Part shown: positions 35,173 to 54,600 of the stretch, piece after piece
Numbering within the stretch: the first letter of the stretch is position 1
How the letters are laid out: the number at the start of each line of letters is the position of its first letter
Origin: Drosophila miranda
Lineage: Eukaryota > Arthropoda > Insecta > Diptera > Drosophilidae
NCBI RefSeq assembly: GCF_003369915.1
Contig: NC_046675.1
Span: 22,630,001 to 22,694,000, forward strand
Length of the DNA stretch: 64,000 nt
Direction of reading: 5' to 3'
Made by a program: the position numbers and the translations under genes
The notes under the pieces: model-generated
Database searches by the model: none
What the model was told of the DNA's origin: nothing
Seen by the model: only the letters and a program-made list of their open reading frames with translations

Positions 35173-36562
35173 ATGACGCTGCAATGCCGAGTCTGCGGGG
35201 GCGTCATCTACAATACGAATGCCAAAAATCTATTCCAGAAGAAGAACTCTAAGCTGTTGCTGAACATCCAATTAGTGTCTGGGATCTTGGTGAGTTCTTT
35301 CCATCAAGTAACCCAATCCTAATGCTCATTCCAATTTGTAGCTCATAAATGATCCGGAGCTTCCCAGTTGCATATGTGCGGGTTGTTTACACGACTTATG
35401 TCAGGCCATCGCGTTCAGAAATCTCTGCATCGAGACTCAGGAGAACTTGCTGCAGAATCGCAGCAGGTCTCCTACGGAGTTGGCGACGGACTATTACGAG
35501 GACACAGAAATTAAGCATGAGATTGAAATGGATAATGAGCTTGCCATGTCGTCGGGTGATCTAGACGATTCTTTTCAAAATATTGATGACTTGCTCGAGG
35601 AGTTCCCAGATAATGATGCCGACGATCCACCAGACAAAAATATTGATGAGGTGGATGAGGACACTGCACAGGATGCAGACACTCTGATTACGATTCTGAG
35701 GAAAGAGCTTGACAGCATTTATGATAGCAGTGATGACGAAAACGGGCTCAACGAATTAATAGAATTCTCTGACAACAACTCAAACGGCAGATCCTCTCCA
35801 ACCAGCATAGCTTCCAACAATGTGTCCCCTCCGCCGGCTACCAAAACAAAGAAAAGAGGACGACCAAAGAAAGTGGCAACTGCAATTCCTTCTAGAAGAG
35901 CCAAGAAACAATATACGACTTGGAAAAATTTGACAGAGGAGGAGATAATCGAAAGAAAGCGGCAGCAGCGTCGCCGTGATTGTGTCTGCGAGCAGTGCGG
36001 CAGGCACTTCACCGATCAGAGCAACTTCAAATTGCACATGCTGAGGCATACGGGCATAAAGAAATTTGCATGCCAGGACTGTGGTAAAAAGTACTACACC
36101 GATCATTTGCTGTCGCTCCACCAAAGAATCGTTCACAGAGGAGAAAAGCCCTATGCCTGTAAATATTGCGGCAAGAGTTTTCACAATAGCACAACCCGCG
36201 TAATACACGAGCGGTCAGTAAAACTAACGTGTTTTGTTTGGCTCCGATTCTAACCAATATCTATATATTTATCCTCCTCCCAGAATTCATACAAATGCCC
36301 GACCGTATGCCTGTAGCTATTGCAATAAATGTTTCAGCTCGGCTTCTGGTCGCAAGCGGCATGAGCTAACACACACTGACGTGAGGGCGTTTTAGTAAGT
36401 AAACCGACACATTTGTATTCTTTCCGCAAACCCTTGATTGATTTATATTATCTTTGTAGTTGCGCCACCTGCGATCAAACTTTCCAGCGCAATACACACT
36501 TAAAAGCTCATCTTCAGTCCAAGATTCATGTCATGAGAGCAAAACAAAAGGAGCTCGATTAA
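35173..36562 (+). CDS. ZAD-C2H2 zinc-finger protein with AT-hook (array copy 11), 400 aa
   Basis: Exons 35173-35289, 35342-36213, 36284-36394, 36460-36562. ZAD: MTLQCRVCGGVIYNTNAKNL then LPSCICAGCLHDL, closest to copy 9 in the second half. The acidic linker ends in an AT-hook (KKRGRPKKV). Fingers: CVCEQCGRHF, FACQDCGKKY, YACKYCGKSF, YACSYCNKCF and YCATCDQTF; the third-to-fourth linker (IHTNARPY) is a normal variant. The donor of exon 2 reads GTCAGT, weaker than its siblings, but the join is in frame and restores HERIHTN. I used the ATG at 35173 because it directly precedes the ZAD; the upstream in-frame ATG would add 16 residues unlike the family. Confidence 0.92.
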
Positions 36563-37332
36563 AAGATTAAAAGCAGGGGTCACAGATGAGAGTGTGTTAA
36601 TGTGTTATTTTTGACAAGGTATCCTTTAACATGTAAACTTTTAATAGCACGGTTTTATTATATGTTCTTCTTTCTTGATCGGCGTATTCGAATGAATGTG
36701 TGTTGGCATATCGATACTTGTCGAGGACAAGTATCGATATATCGAGTACATTGGTATTTCTTATAATACTATCGATAAGTAAATCTTAAACTAATATTCA
36801 AATCTTATAAACTAATATTCATATCTTACAAACAGGACACACTTTTATTACCAGTTTCTTAAAAAAATGGTTTCATAACTCTTAGTTTTAATTTTTATAA
36901 AAATTGAAAATGAGAGTTATAAGATTTTTCCTTTCCAACATCACCAACTATTCTAACTAGTTCTCATTTGATAAAAATCTAACTGAATCATATTGTTAAA
37001 TCAAGGATATCGGCTGCCAGTGGCAGATTCATTTTCTTTTTTTTTTAGGGAGTAGCGTGGGAGATTAATTTTCTTTATCAAGACCTAAATTAAATATATT
37101 TAAGTCTGCCGGCATAATATCGAAATATATCGATAAGTACTATATTAAGTATCGGTGAATGCAAATTAGCGTGACAGCTTAAAGAATATTCTATAATTTG
37201 CTTTGCTAATGTAAAAAAAACGGCACTTTAATAACGGGTAATCTCATATAAGTACTATTTAATATTAGAAACACTAAGCAAGAAAGGAAAGAATGATCTC
37301 AAATAATGGAAAGCGAGGTGTTGTTACTTTTT
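36563..37332. other. AT-rich spacer with ATCGAT-rich repeats
   Basis: No gene is seen. It holds several ATCGATA clusters (36708-36765, 36770-36778, 37118-37136), including a perfect hairpin-forming inverted repeat at 36708-36740. Confidence 0.5.
36708..36740. repeat. Perfect 15 bp inverted repeat containing two ATCGAT sites
   Basis: Left arm ATATCGATACTTGTC and right arm GACAAGTATCGATAT are exact reverse complements separated by 3 bp (GAG). Each arm contains a TATCGATA-like DRE core (ATCGATA). Confidence 0.85.
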
Positions 37333-37612
37333 TATCGGTATATTTCGAAAATGAATGAAACGGTATATTTCCGTATATTCTATCGCTAAGCCCGAGGTCC
37401 GAGTCAAGGAGAAAGTAAGTTAATTAATCGGATAAAATTATGTGGGCATGGCTAAATGTTCTATCTAGCTAGTCATATTCGACAGAACTTCAAAATTGAG
37501 CAATATGTAATATATAAGTTGAATTTGTCAGTATTTTTACGGTATATTTTTAAAATAAGACTATATATTTTGGTATATTTCTGAGGGTCGGACGGTATAT
37601 TTTATCGGAATA
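37333..37612 (+). repeat. Dispersed repeat with GGTATATTT array upstream of the nucleoporin gene
   Basis: The unit at about 37420-37612 matches the one at 26705-26905: shared GGCTAAATGTTCTAT, AGCTAGT, TGAATT/TTGAATT, and the near-identical run CTGAGGGTCGGACGGTATAT. A further GGTATATTTCG/CGGTATATTTCCG array sits at 37335-37382. It ends about 170 bp before the ATG of the nucleoporin gene. Unlike the 26.9 kb copy, no GGTCACACT follows; the sequence there reads CGGGTCGCG. Confidence 0.7.
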
Positions 37613-37785
37613 GAAACACGGGTCGCGTGCCTGCATTTCACCAGGTGTCGTTCAATTTTTCAACTTTTTGAGTTTGCTGGTAAATTGATTGGTAAATCCA
37701 GTTTGGATTTGGCGGACTGTTTGACACTTTTAAAGTTGACTTGGATTTGAATTTATCGTCAGAAACCGGATCGGCGTGAACCAGA

Positions 37786-40700
37786 ATGAACCATCAGGCG
37801 CGCTTAAGTTTGAGCATCATGTCACCGCATCACAGCAATCCGATTGCTGACTCTACCAGAATTGATGGGAGTCCAGTGTAAGGACTGGAAAATCTCAGAC
37901 ATATCTGGTGTGTTAGTAAACTCCTTTGGTTTCTCTTTTTTGTAGAGCTCATCGCCATTCGCCGGCGAATCTCATGCACAGAACTATGAGTCTCGAACGG
38001 AGCCAAAGCACAACTAATGGCACCCCGGGGAACCGCACCGCATCATCGACAACAACAATGTCGCGACAGAAACTGAACCTCAGTCTGATGGATCCCAAGT
38101 ATGAAAAACGCCTCGACAATTATACCTTCTTTCCCCAATGCAAATTGTACGCTTGCAGAACATTTGCGGATGTGCACAGCAGTGGACTGGCCTCTCGGAT
38201 CGTCGCATATCATAACGACAGCACCGTGGGCGGCCGTCGTGGCCTGCAGCGCAGCATATCTGTGAGCAATCTGTACAATCCACTGAAGCAGCCAAGAAGG
38301 ACCCCGTCGTCCCCACTGCCGTACAGACCATCGCCACCGTCACTGTCCATGACTCGAATCGCGCCGCCAGAGCGCAGTTTCTACTGCGGCAGCTCGCTGC
38401 CCGGCCTGCTGCGTTCCAATTCGGTGGTGGGTGTCCACAAGGTGTCCAATAATGAACACGAACAGCTATCGCGGGAAAATCGCCCCATCCTGCATCCACA
38501 TCCGCCGCAGCATGAGAGTGAGCCCACCAGGAGTGTTCTGGAAGAACTCAAAGAGATCTCCCGGAAGCGTATCAACAGTGGGGTAAGTTTGTCCGTGCTG
38601 GGATCTGGTGCCAAGTGCTCAGGCTTAAATATTGTTCAGGACACACAGAAGCAGCACGAGTTTTTCAAGAGGAGCTGCCACCGCATTGGCGACTTTGTGG
38701 ACCATCATCACCATCCGACTCCCGTGACAACTTTCAAAAGGCAACGAGAGCTGAGCGTGGCAGTTCCACTGAGGCACCATCATGCGGCGACAATGGTGCC
38801 ACCGCTGGCGCCGCCGACACAGACGCAGCATCACCTGCAGCCCACTGAGGCCGTTTCACCGGAGCAGCTGGCAAAGCGGCGCAACTGTAGCTACAACAAT
38901 GACATCGCCTCCTCGTTGAGTTCCAGCCGGCGGCACGTGACCAAGCGCAAGCTGTACGAAATGAGGGAAAGTATGCGGCAGACGAGCATGGAGGGCACAG
39001 CCAACGGCAGCTCGCCCGAGAACTCCCCCAGCGCACCAGTGTCCAAGATGCAGCGCAAGACAGACGCAGAACCCATAGCCATAGCAAACAGTCTGCCGAT
39101 TGTAGGAGTACCAGTAGTGGCGCCCTCACGCACCATCTCAGCACCGGCTATGGGACAGCAGCACCAGATAAATACAGAACTACACAGGAACACCGCAGTG
39201 GATCTGCCATTGGCTGCCTCCAAGCCGAAACTCACGCTGTTCAATACTAAGCAAACACAACAGCAGGTGCAAGAGCAGACCAAACATTACGATCTCGAGA
39301 GTCCCGACGTGGATGCTGGCGAATACGCGGGCATAAATTTTGTGAAGCCCAAGCAGCAGAACTCCTTGAGTGGCGTCAAGAATCCCAGCGTCGAGCGCAC
39401 ACATAAAACGAAGCTGGCCATTATGCTGAGTGGCCTGCGCGGCGAGATCTACCAGGGAGAAGAAGAAGAACCAGACGAAATGGACGCCCCCGTCAGTCCA
39501 AAGACACCCATCAAACCGATTGTTCTGACGACAACCAAAGCGGTATCACTCAACACAACGACCAAAGTCAGCCTCTCGACAATAACCAAGACCACGACAA
39601 CGTCCAGCAGTGACAAGCCAATTATATTGAGTGACAAGGTGATCGCACCAGCTCCAGGAACAGGAACAGCAACAGCAACAGCCACAGCTACCACGACTAT
39701 GACAAATGGTTTGCAGCCGAAGCTTCTCTTTGGCCAAGCACCAACAACACCAGCGACAGCAGAAGCGGCAGCACCCAACGAGTCATCCAAAGAAACGCCA
39801 ACTGCTGTCAGCACCGCCCCAACAACATCGAGCTCAATGGCAGCCACACCAGTACTGACATTCGGAAGTCAAAAATCCACTGCCACGGTTATCGGGGCCC
39901 CTTTAAAAACAACATCAGTCTTTGCCCCCACAATCAGTGCTCCAGCGCCCGTACTGTCATTTGGCAAATCGCCGCCAGTAGACACTGCAATACCATTCAA
40001 ACTGGAAAGCAATCCCACAAACAAGATGAATGGAATACCAACCATTGGGACAGCAACTACATCGGTGTCTACACCTGCAGCGACTGCTAGCCCAGCAGCA
40101 ATGACCTTCGGAAGCACCACCACAAACAATGCGACAAGCACAGCCGAGTTTATGTTTGGAAAAACAGAGGAGTCCAGCGCACCAGCAGCAGCCAAGCCTC
40201 CTGTCTTTAGTTTTGCGGGCAGTACAGCATCTGCACCAACACCAACACCAACACAAACACCAACAGCAACAGCAACACCATCTCCAGCAACAGGAACAGG
40301 AACATCTTTGTTTGGGAACCCACAGCCACATAACAACAGCTTTGGCAGCGCATTTACGCAGCCCGAAGCGAACAAAGCCGCCACAACAGTTCCAGAGCCA
40401 GCAAAGCCGTCAGCCATAATCGGAGTTAAGCCGAACTTCGGGGGCAACAGTTTTGGCAGCGCATTCAAGCAGCCCGCAGCCACAGTCGCAGCCACAGCCA
40501 CAACCACAACCACAATTGCGGAGCCAACAAAGGCATTCAGTTTCACGGGAACAACGAACACAGCGGCTGCGGCCACATCAAACCTCTTTGCATTTGGAAG
40601 TGCAGCAGTCGCAAAGCCAGCAGAACCGGCACCGGCACCAGCACCAGCGCCAGCGCCCACCTCAGGTAACATCTTTGGGCAGAGTGCAACTGCCAGTACA

Positions 40701-41981
40701 CCCGCATTGTTTTCTTTTGGTGGTGCTGCAGCAGCAGCAGCATCAAACACCATCAAGGAAACAAAGCCAGCATTTGCATTCGGAGGCGATGCCAGCGCGA
40801 CAACAGCTGTGCAATCCAATGGCAGCAACAGCAGCGGCAGCAACAATTTGTTCAACTTCGGTGCAGGCGTCACGAGTGAAGCCCCTCCTTCCTTTGGCGG
40901 CGCCACATCGACCAATGCCCCATCAAATAGTGCCTTCAGCTTCAGTACAGCTCAGAAGCCGACCTCTCAGATCGGCAATAATGCAGCTCCAACAGCCGCA
41001 AAACCATTTGCATTTGGTGGCGGACAGCCACAGGTCCCTGAAACAACCGCATCCACCGCTGGCTCAGCTGCATCGCCCGGAGGATTCTCCTTTGTGGCCG
41101 CTGCAGGGAAGAAGGAGGCAGCAGCCAGTGGAGCGAGTCTTTTTGGAACACCGAACAACGCCAGCACAGGCGTTAAGCCGAGCTTCAGTTTCGGTGGAAG
41201 CAGCAACAATCAGGGTGCGGCAACCGCAACCCCCCCAGCAGGGCAGCAGCAGCAGTCGGCCCCGGGTCAGCCGGGAGCATTCTCCTTTGCCGCTGTCGCC
41301 AAGAAGGAGACTAGTGGCGCCAGCATTTTTGGCCAGCCCGCCGCCACCGCCACCCCCAGCGCGTCCATCAAGCCGAGCTTCAGTTTTGGTGGCAGCAGCA
41401 ACAACACTCAAAATGCACCATCAGCACATGTTGCGGCGCCAAGCTTTGGCGGATTTGGGGCACCTGCCGTGCCCGCTACTAGCAATCAAAGCAAACCCTT
41501 TGCATTTGGTGGCACCACAACCGCGGCGCCCAACGCCACTCCTGCCATAGGCGGCAATTTGTTTGCCAGTGCGGTGAGCGCCGTGCAGAACCAGGCCAAG
41601 CCGGGAGGTTTCGCGTTTGGCGGAACAACAACCAAGACCAACGCCCCGGCACCACCGGGCAACGCTCCATTCTCGTTCGGAGGAGCGGCAGCTGGCGGCA
41701 TGGCCTCTCCGCCCAGCAGCCAGAACGTTAACACGGCGAAGCCGTTCAGCTTTGGCGGCGGTGTCAGTGCTTTCGGAAGCCCCAGTCCGTCACCGGTTCA
41801 GGCTGCAGCAGCCACCAATCCAGGAGCAGGGGCCTTCAGTTTCGGCAGCCCCGCCCCACCATCGGCGAGTGTGGCGCCCGGCATGTCTCAGCAAATCAAT
41901 GCCGGCAATATGTTCGCCCTGCCGCCGAGCACTTCGGAGCAACGCCCCATCCGACGAGCCACCAGGCGGCTGCAGAAGTAG
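37786..41981 (+). CDS. FG-repeat nucleoporin, POM121/Nup153-like, 1356 aa
   Basis: Exons 37786-37877, 37946-38582, 38640-41981; the last intron (57 nt) is stop-free and a multiple of three. The N-terminal third is basic and His/Pro-rich with a short helical motif (SVLEELKEISRKR) and Lys/Arg clusters (KRQRELSV, KRRNCSYN, KRKLYEMRE) resembling the nuclear-localisation region of POM121. From about residue 600 on it is Ala/Thr/Pro-rich with many FSFGG, FAFGG and FGxP repeats, as in the permeability barrier of the nuclear pore. It ends in RPIRRATRRLQK, reminiscent of the basic Nup153 C-terminus. I see no convincing membrane segment. Family assignment as an FG nucleoporin is firm; the orthologue is not. 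Its promoter lies next to a dispersed repeat. Confidence 0.88.
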
Positions 41982-44437
41982 GCGCTCTATGTTTTGAAGT
42001 ATATTTAGTACAATTGATTTATGAAAAAATAAAAACAACAAACAGCAACGTCAATGTGCCTTTTCCTTCTTTGATCAGTCTTCTCATTAATTTAACACTC
42101 GATCCATTCCATGGTTGGTTGTGGCATACTACCTTTACTGTACGAGCTATTGGATGGATAGACTAGACACCAAAACAGAGACGGATGTAATGCTTGCACT
42201 TCGCCCACGATCATCGTTTCCACATCCAAGTTTCGATGAGCCTTTATGCCACTATGAACTACCCAGACAGTAACGCAAACCGACCGACGGCTCCAAATAT
42301 TGATCCCACGAAAATTTGTAAAACTAAAAACTAAATCCGCATCGATGCAGCGTTTCCCTCTCTCGCTCTGGCGCTCTGCTTCCCAGATTGCGTTCAGTTC
42401 CTTTGAGAAGAAATTTGTACAGCGTTTAAACTAGTTGGCCGTTAAGGATGCTCGCCTGTGCTGTTTTTGGACGTGCTCTTGGACGCCAACGCTGACCTGT
42501 CGAGATGCTTCTAGTTGCTGTTGTTGCTGCTATCGCTGTCTGAGCTCTGACACCTTTCAGTGGGAACAGACCCTCCCTTGCTTTCGTTACCCCGCCATAG
42601 TGCAAGGGCGAGCCCTTTTTCGAGCCCCTTCCGGTGCTTTATCTGTAGGTAAGCCCTTTCCCGCCACATACTTTTAGGCCTTTTTGTGGCCGACAAGCCA
42701 CACTACATGGTATTTTTTACTTTTATTAAAAGTTTCAGAACTGCTGCTCTGGCGGCTGCCTTCCTTCCTTAAATCACCTTCTTGTCGTCCTTGTATTTTT
42801 TTAAGTGCAATTTGTGTGTGTGGCGTGTGGCTTAAAGAGAACGAACTTGGGTCGCGCTTCACATTGATTGATTGATTGTTTTATGTTTGATGTGTTTTAA
42901 AAAAATAATAACTTTAAAATTAATTAATTATAATTAATGTGTGTCATGTGGACGTGTGTGTGTATGTGTTTTGTTGGTGTGTATAAAATATATAGTATAA
43001 ATGTAAGTGTTAAAGCAAAGTGTGGGCTAATCGGGGGACAGGATATTAAAAAGCAAATCGCAAATGTACAAGAATGCGCCGTAAACGTAAACGTAAACAT
43101 TACGTACGTGTTAAGTAAATTACGTGGTATATATTTAAAAAATAAATTACAATTTTTTTTTGTTTCCTTTGCCTTTCCGCTAGCTGCATCGCGTTCTAGG
43201 AGTAGGAGTACAGAGAAGGAGAGAGATTCCTTGGACATGGACCGAACAAATTAAGGAATTTCAATTTGCGCTTGCGATAATTGATAGTATTTGTATATCG
43301 ATAATTAATGATAATTAATCGGTATATGCTAAATACATGCATAGTTTATGTACGACGATTAAGTGTATTCGTATTCTTATCCGTATTATGTGTGTGTGTG
43401 TGTGTGTGTATTCATTTTAATGCATATTTTCACAAGTGTTTTTTGTTTTGATTTTTTTTTCCATTTCAATCCTTTTCCATTGCATAATTTTTGTTGGTTT
43501 TTCCTTTTTGATTTTTTTTATATTTTCCATACAAATAAATGTAACTAAATTTAACTAACTTTCTGCTTGCCTTTTGCCTCCCCTCCCCTTCCCTCCCCAC
43601 CCCGACAACTTGTTGGACAAGTTCTCTTCCCGCTCATCTTTTGTGCTACAAACAGAAATGGTCAACAGAAAAGTAGTGTATAAAGAACTAGTCGTAGAAT
43701 AAAACTTAAGAGACGAAACATTCTATAAACAATTGATTTAGACATGCGCCCACTCCTCAGCCGGGTTGGTGGTCAGGCGGGGGAGGGGGCACTCATATGT
43801 ATGCGTATTCTATAACATAAATGATACGATTATAACGATTTGATTTACGAATTTCCAGAGAAGCGAAGAAACGTTGATCGGAAGAGTGTACACATAACAT
43901 ATAATAATGTAATTAATGTTGCAATTAAAGGTAGTAGTAGTAGTAGTAGTACGAGTATCCTCCTCTGCCTCTGCCTCTAAACTCCTCTCCCTCTCTCATC
44001 TTCTGCTGGTTAATTTATGATTCAAATTTATTGAGATACTCGCGCGTACAACGTTATATTGTATATGTCGGAAGCGAAGCTGTGGGGGCTGTGGCTGGGG
44101 GACGGACTCTCACTAACATCTGGAGTCACATTTGGATGATTGATTGATTGTGTTGGGTTCTCCTTCTTTAGCTTAGGCCTACGTTTACGCTTACAAAACT
44201 TACTCCATAAATTATATATGTAAATAAATTTTGTGGTAAATTAGTTGTTATATATATATTCCATGTATATAATCGTACGAAAAATTGTTGCGTTCTGTGT
44301 CATGTCCAGTGTCCAGTGTCCAGCTTCCACTGGAGTCTGGAGTCTCGAAGGGCAAGGGCTCTTTACCCTTTCTGGGGGCGGCGCCCTTCCTCGTTTTAGT
44401 GCTGCTTGAAGTTCGCTTTGGATCCTCTGGGATCTCC
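41982..44437. other. Convergent 3' region of the nucleoporin gene and Csk
   Basis: AATAAA at 42028-42033 is the probable nucleoporin polyadenylation signal. The rest is AT-rich and probably contains the Csk 3' UTR. Simple repeats: GT (43389-43409) and GTA (43931-43950). No coding region is supported. Confidence 0.55.
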
Positions 44438-51605
<7,168 letters not shown>

Positions 51606-54600
51606 GTTCCACGGATGGCGGAGCCTTCATTTGGGTTCACTTTTTTTTGCTTGGTTCTTTCGGGGATCTGCTTTTGGTGGCGCAACGCATTAGGAGTCTC
51701 TGTGGTTTAGTGGCACTCTCGAATCGAGGCTAATCCCCACAACCAGAACCTTTTGTCCGACTACAAATTGTTTTCATTTCAGTAATAATACTAATTAAGG
51801 TTCTTCTGTTCTCTGTTTGCTACTCTTCGATTTGCTCTCTCTCTCTCTCCTGCCACACAATGGAACGTCCGTTGTCCAATGGAATCAATGGAGAAGGCCA
51901 GAAGCCAGAGCCAGACGTCAGACGTCAGGCCGTGCAAATAATGGATAATGTCGGACAAGTAAAAAAAAAAGTGCAAATGGGAAATTTCTAAAGAGAAAAC
52001 TCTAAACAAAAGCCAGTTGGAATAATAGTTGAATCGAAGGGGGAAAAACAGAGTGCAAACAATAATAAAAAAAAGAAGAAGCAGAAGCAGAAATTGACTT
52101 TGAATCCGCCGTAGAACGGAGTAGGAGGGGTGCCTCTGGATAGGAGGGAGATACCTCTACTGAAAACTGCTTTCTTGGCTGCTCGACAAGTCAATTTGCC
52201 ACATTAACGGTTACTACTTCTTATGGGGCTTGCGGGCTTACAGCCCGACAATGGGCCAAAAGAGTGCTCCACTAACTGCTGTACGAAATGCCATGCCACT
52301 ACCTTATTTCTCTACCCCTCTCTCCCTCTCTGTCTCTGGCTTTGGGTTGGGAAAACACGAACACGAATGAAGGCGCTTGAATTGAATTGGAATTTACGGG
52401 AGCTGGAGCTCTGCTTTTTTGCCACATATTGTGCAAATAATTTGGGCGTGGCGTGGGAATGCCACAGTCATCGAGGAGACCCCGGCCATTGTCTCCTCTG
52501 TGGCATTGTGCGTTGGGAAAGTGGCCAGAATCCCATTGCGAATCATTGGGCATTGGACATCTTCGGGGAGTGCAGCCGCTTTTCACTTTCCACTGAAGAG
52601 AGCCGTATTTTCCCCCGACACAATTAAAAATGCAAATGAGAAAAGAATCGGGAGCGAGCGCATGGAAAGTGATTGCCTATCGGGCGACCCACAAAACAGG
52701 TGGCAGACGAGGGGGGGCCCAAAATGAAATTCTCTGCACGAAAAGCAAAGGGGGAAAAGTGTGCGGTGCAGGGCCGCAGAAAGTCTACACAGAAAACTCA
52801 ACGAAAGCACAAAAAACCAATTAAAGAAAACAATAACAGAATTATGTATGACACAACCACACTATGTCTCTTTCTCTCCCTCTCTCTGTCTCTTTTTGGC
52901 TGCAAAATCATCATAAAAGTTAACTAAAACAAAGTGGCAATAAGACAGGCCCTCACCGCACCCCCCACCACTCGAAAGAAGTCACGAAACAAAACAGAAA
53001 CGAAAGAGACAATGGGAATGGGCCAATGTTCAAAATATGCGTAAGTCTCTCTCTCTCTCTGTCTCTGTCTCTCCACCGGATATCCTCGGGTGCTTTGGGG
53101 GGGATACGAATGGAGGATCGCATTTGTTTGATAGCCGGGGGGCCGTCTGCTTGTCTGGTCGGTTGCATTTATCATTTTGGCAAGCCGACACTAAAACTTT
53201 CACTCCCATCATACCCTGCCGCCTGCCAGAAGAGAGAGAGAGAGAGAGGTGACTGCACTCTCTGTCCAACAGAGAGAGGATCCAACTCTCTCCCTCTCTC
53301 TCTCTCTCCGGCTGCTTCTTCTCTCCATTTAACATTCGATTAATAATCAAAGTCTAAGTTTAACAATTATTTTGAACGTGCCTGGCACGCAATAAAGAAA
53401 ATTAATTGAGAAATGAAATGCGCCATTGGCTTTGGCCAGAAGGGGAGGGGGGGGAGTGGGGAAGGGTCTAAGCCGCGTCTTCACATTCGCCTCGAAGGCG
53501 TTTGTGTGTGCAGTGAATGGCAAATTGAATAAGTGGATAGACGGATGGATGGATGGATGGTTGGAAAACGCAGAGTGCCAAGAAAAGCTACAAAATTGTT
53601 TCACGCGTCTTCAAATTGAAGCTGAAACTACAGTGCTTTCTGCGTCTTCAGATAACAAAAACAACACACTTCTCCTCTCCAAGCGCATTGTCCACTTTCA
53701 CTTCGTGGTCCAGCCACCAAGACACGGATTCCCTGCCTCCTCCTCACCGCTCCAGGAGAGTCTCTGCTGCCATGCCGCCATGCCTCAAGCGTCTCCGGTC
53801 TCTGCGTTGGCGAAAACTAGTTACAGTTTAGGCAGCCGCCAGTACTCCCCTGCCTGGAACGATTAGAGTGGCCGATGACTAATGCGCTGGAAAATTGAAA
53901 ATCGCTTTTCGCAGCTCGACACAAAACAAAAAAAAAATGTTAAGCCCACGATCTGTCGTCGCGAGTGGCATGCACGTCGTGTGGAAATTAGCGTGGAAAT
54001 CAATTGAAGGAAGGGTTTTCCACAGCCTGCATGATTCATGCAAATCGGAAGAAGAGACGGAAGAGAGGAGAGTCTCAAGAGAGTGACAGAGCGATAGGGA
54101 GGGGAGGACTCCACTTTCATTGGCGACTCTCAAAACATCGTCCAACAAAATATGCCTTGAGCAATATTTAATTAAAATATACACACAGACGAATGATGGG
54201 CAATCATTCATTTGTAATACATCTGTGATCCCAAAGCCATAATTAAATGGACATCCCCCCCCCCCCCCCCCCCCCGAAAAAGAGAGAAAAAGCGAATCAA
54301 AAGAAACCATGGATAGAGGTCATTGCGCCACCAAATAGCATGATCCGACAGATCGGATATCCATATCCATGTCCACAAAAAAAAAAACCAGCTCAAAAGT
54401 TCAGCCCGAGGAAGCGGCCGTGCGGCCTCCTTTGGGGCTGAATGAATGAACATTCGATTCGCGTTTGTATAATTAATTATTACTTTAGAGAGCGAAAGAT
54501 GACGATTTGCTGTTTGTTAAGCGATTACGGGGCGGGGGGTTACATCACACACGAACGGGCGCTTCTGTCACCTTTTGTTGCACTTTTTTTTTGCCATTTG

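Noticed and set aside
39869-40915. Long (348 codon) open frame on the minus strand within the nucleoporin gene
   Set aside because: It mirrors the biased FG/Ala/Thr-rich codons of the real gene and has no domain content or promoter; a compositional shadow.
40453-41550. 365-codon open frame in another plus-strand frame of the nucleoporin gene
   Set aside because: His/Gln/Pro-rich product caused by the repeated Ala/Thr/Gly codons of the true frame.
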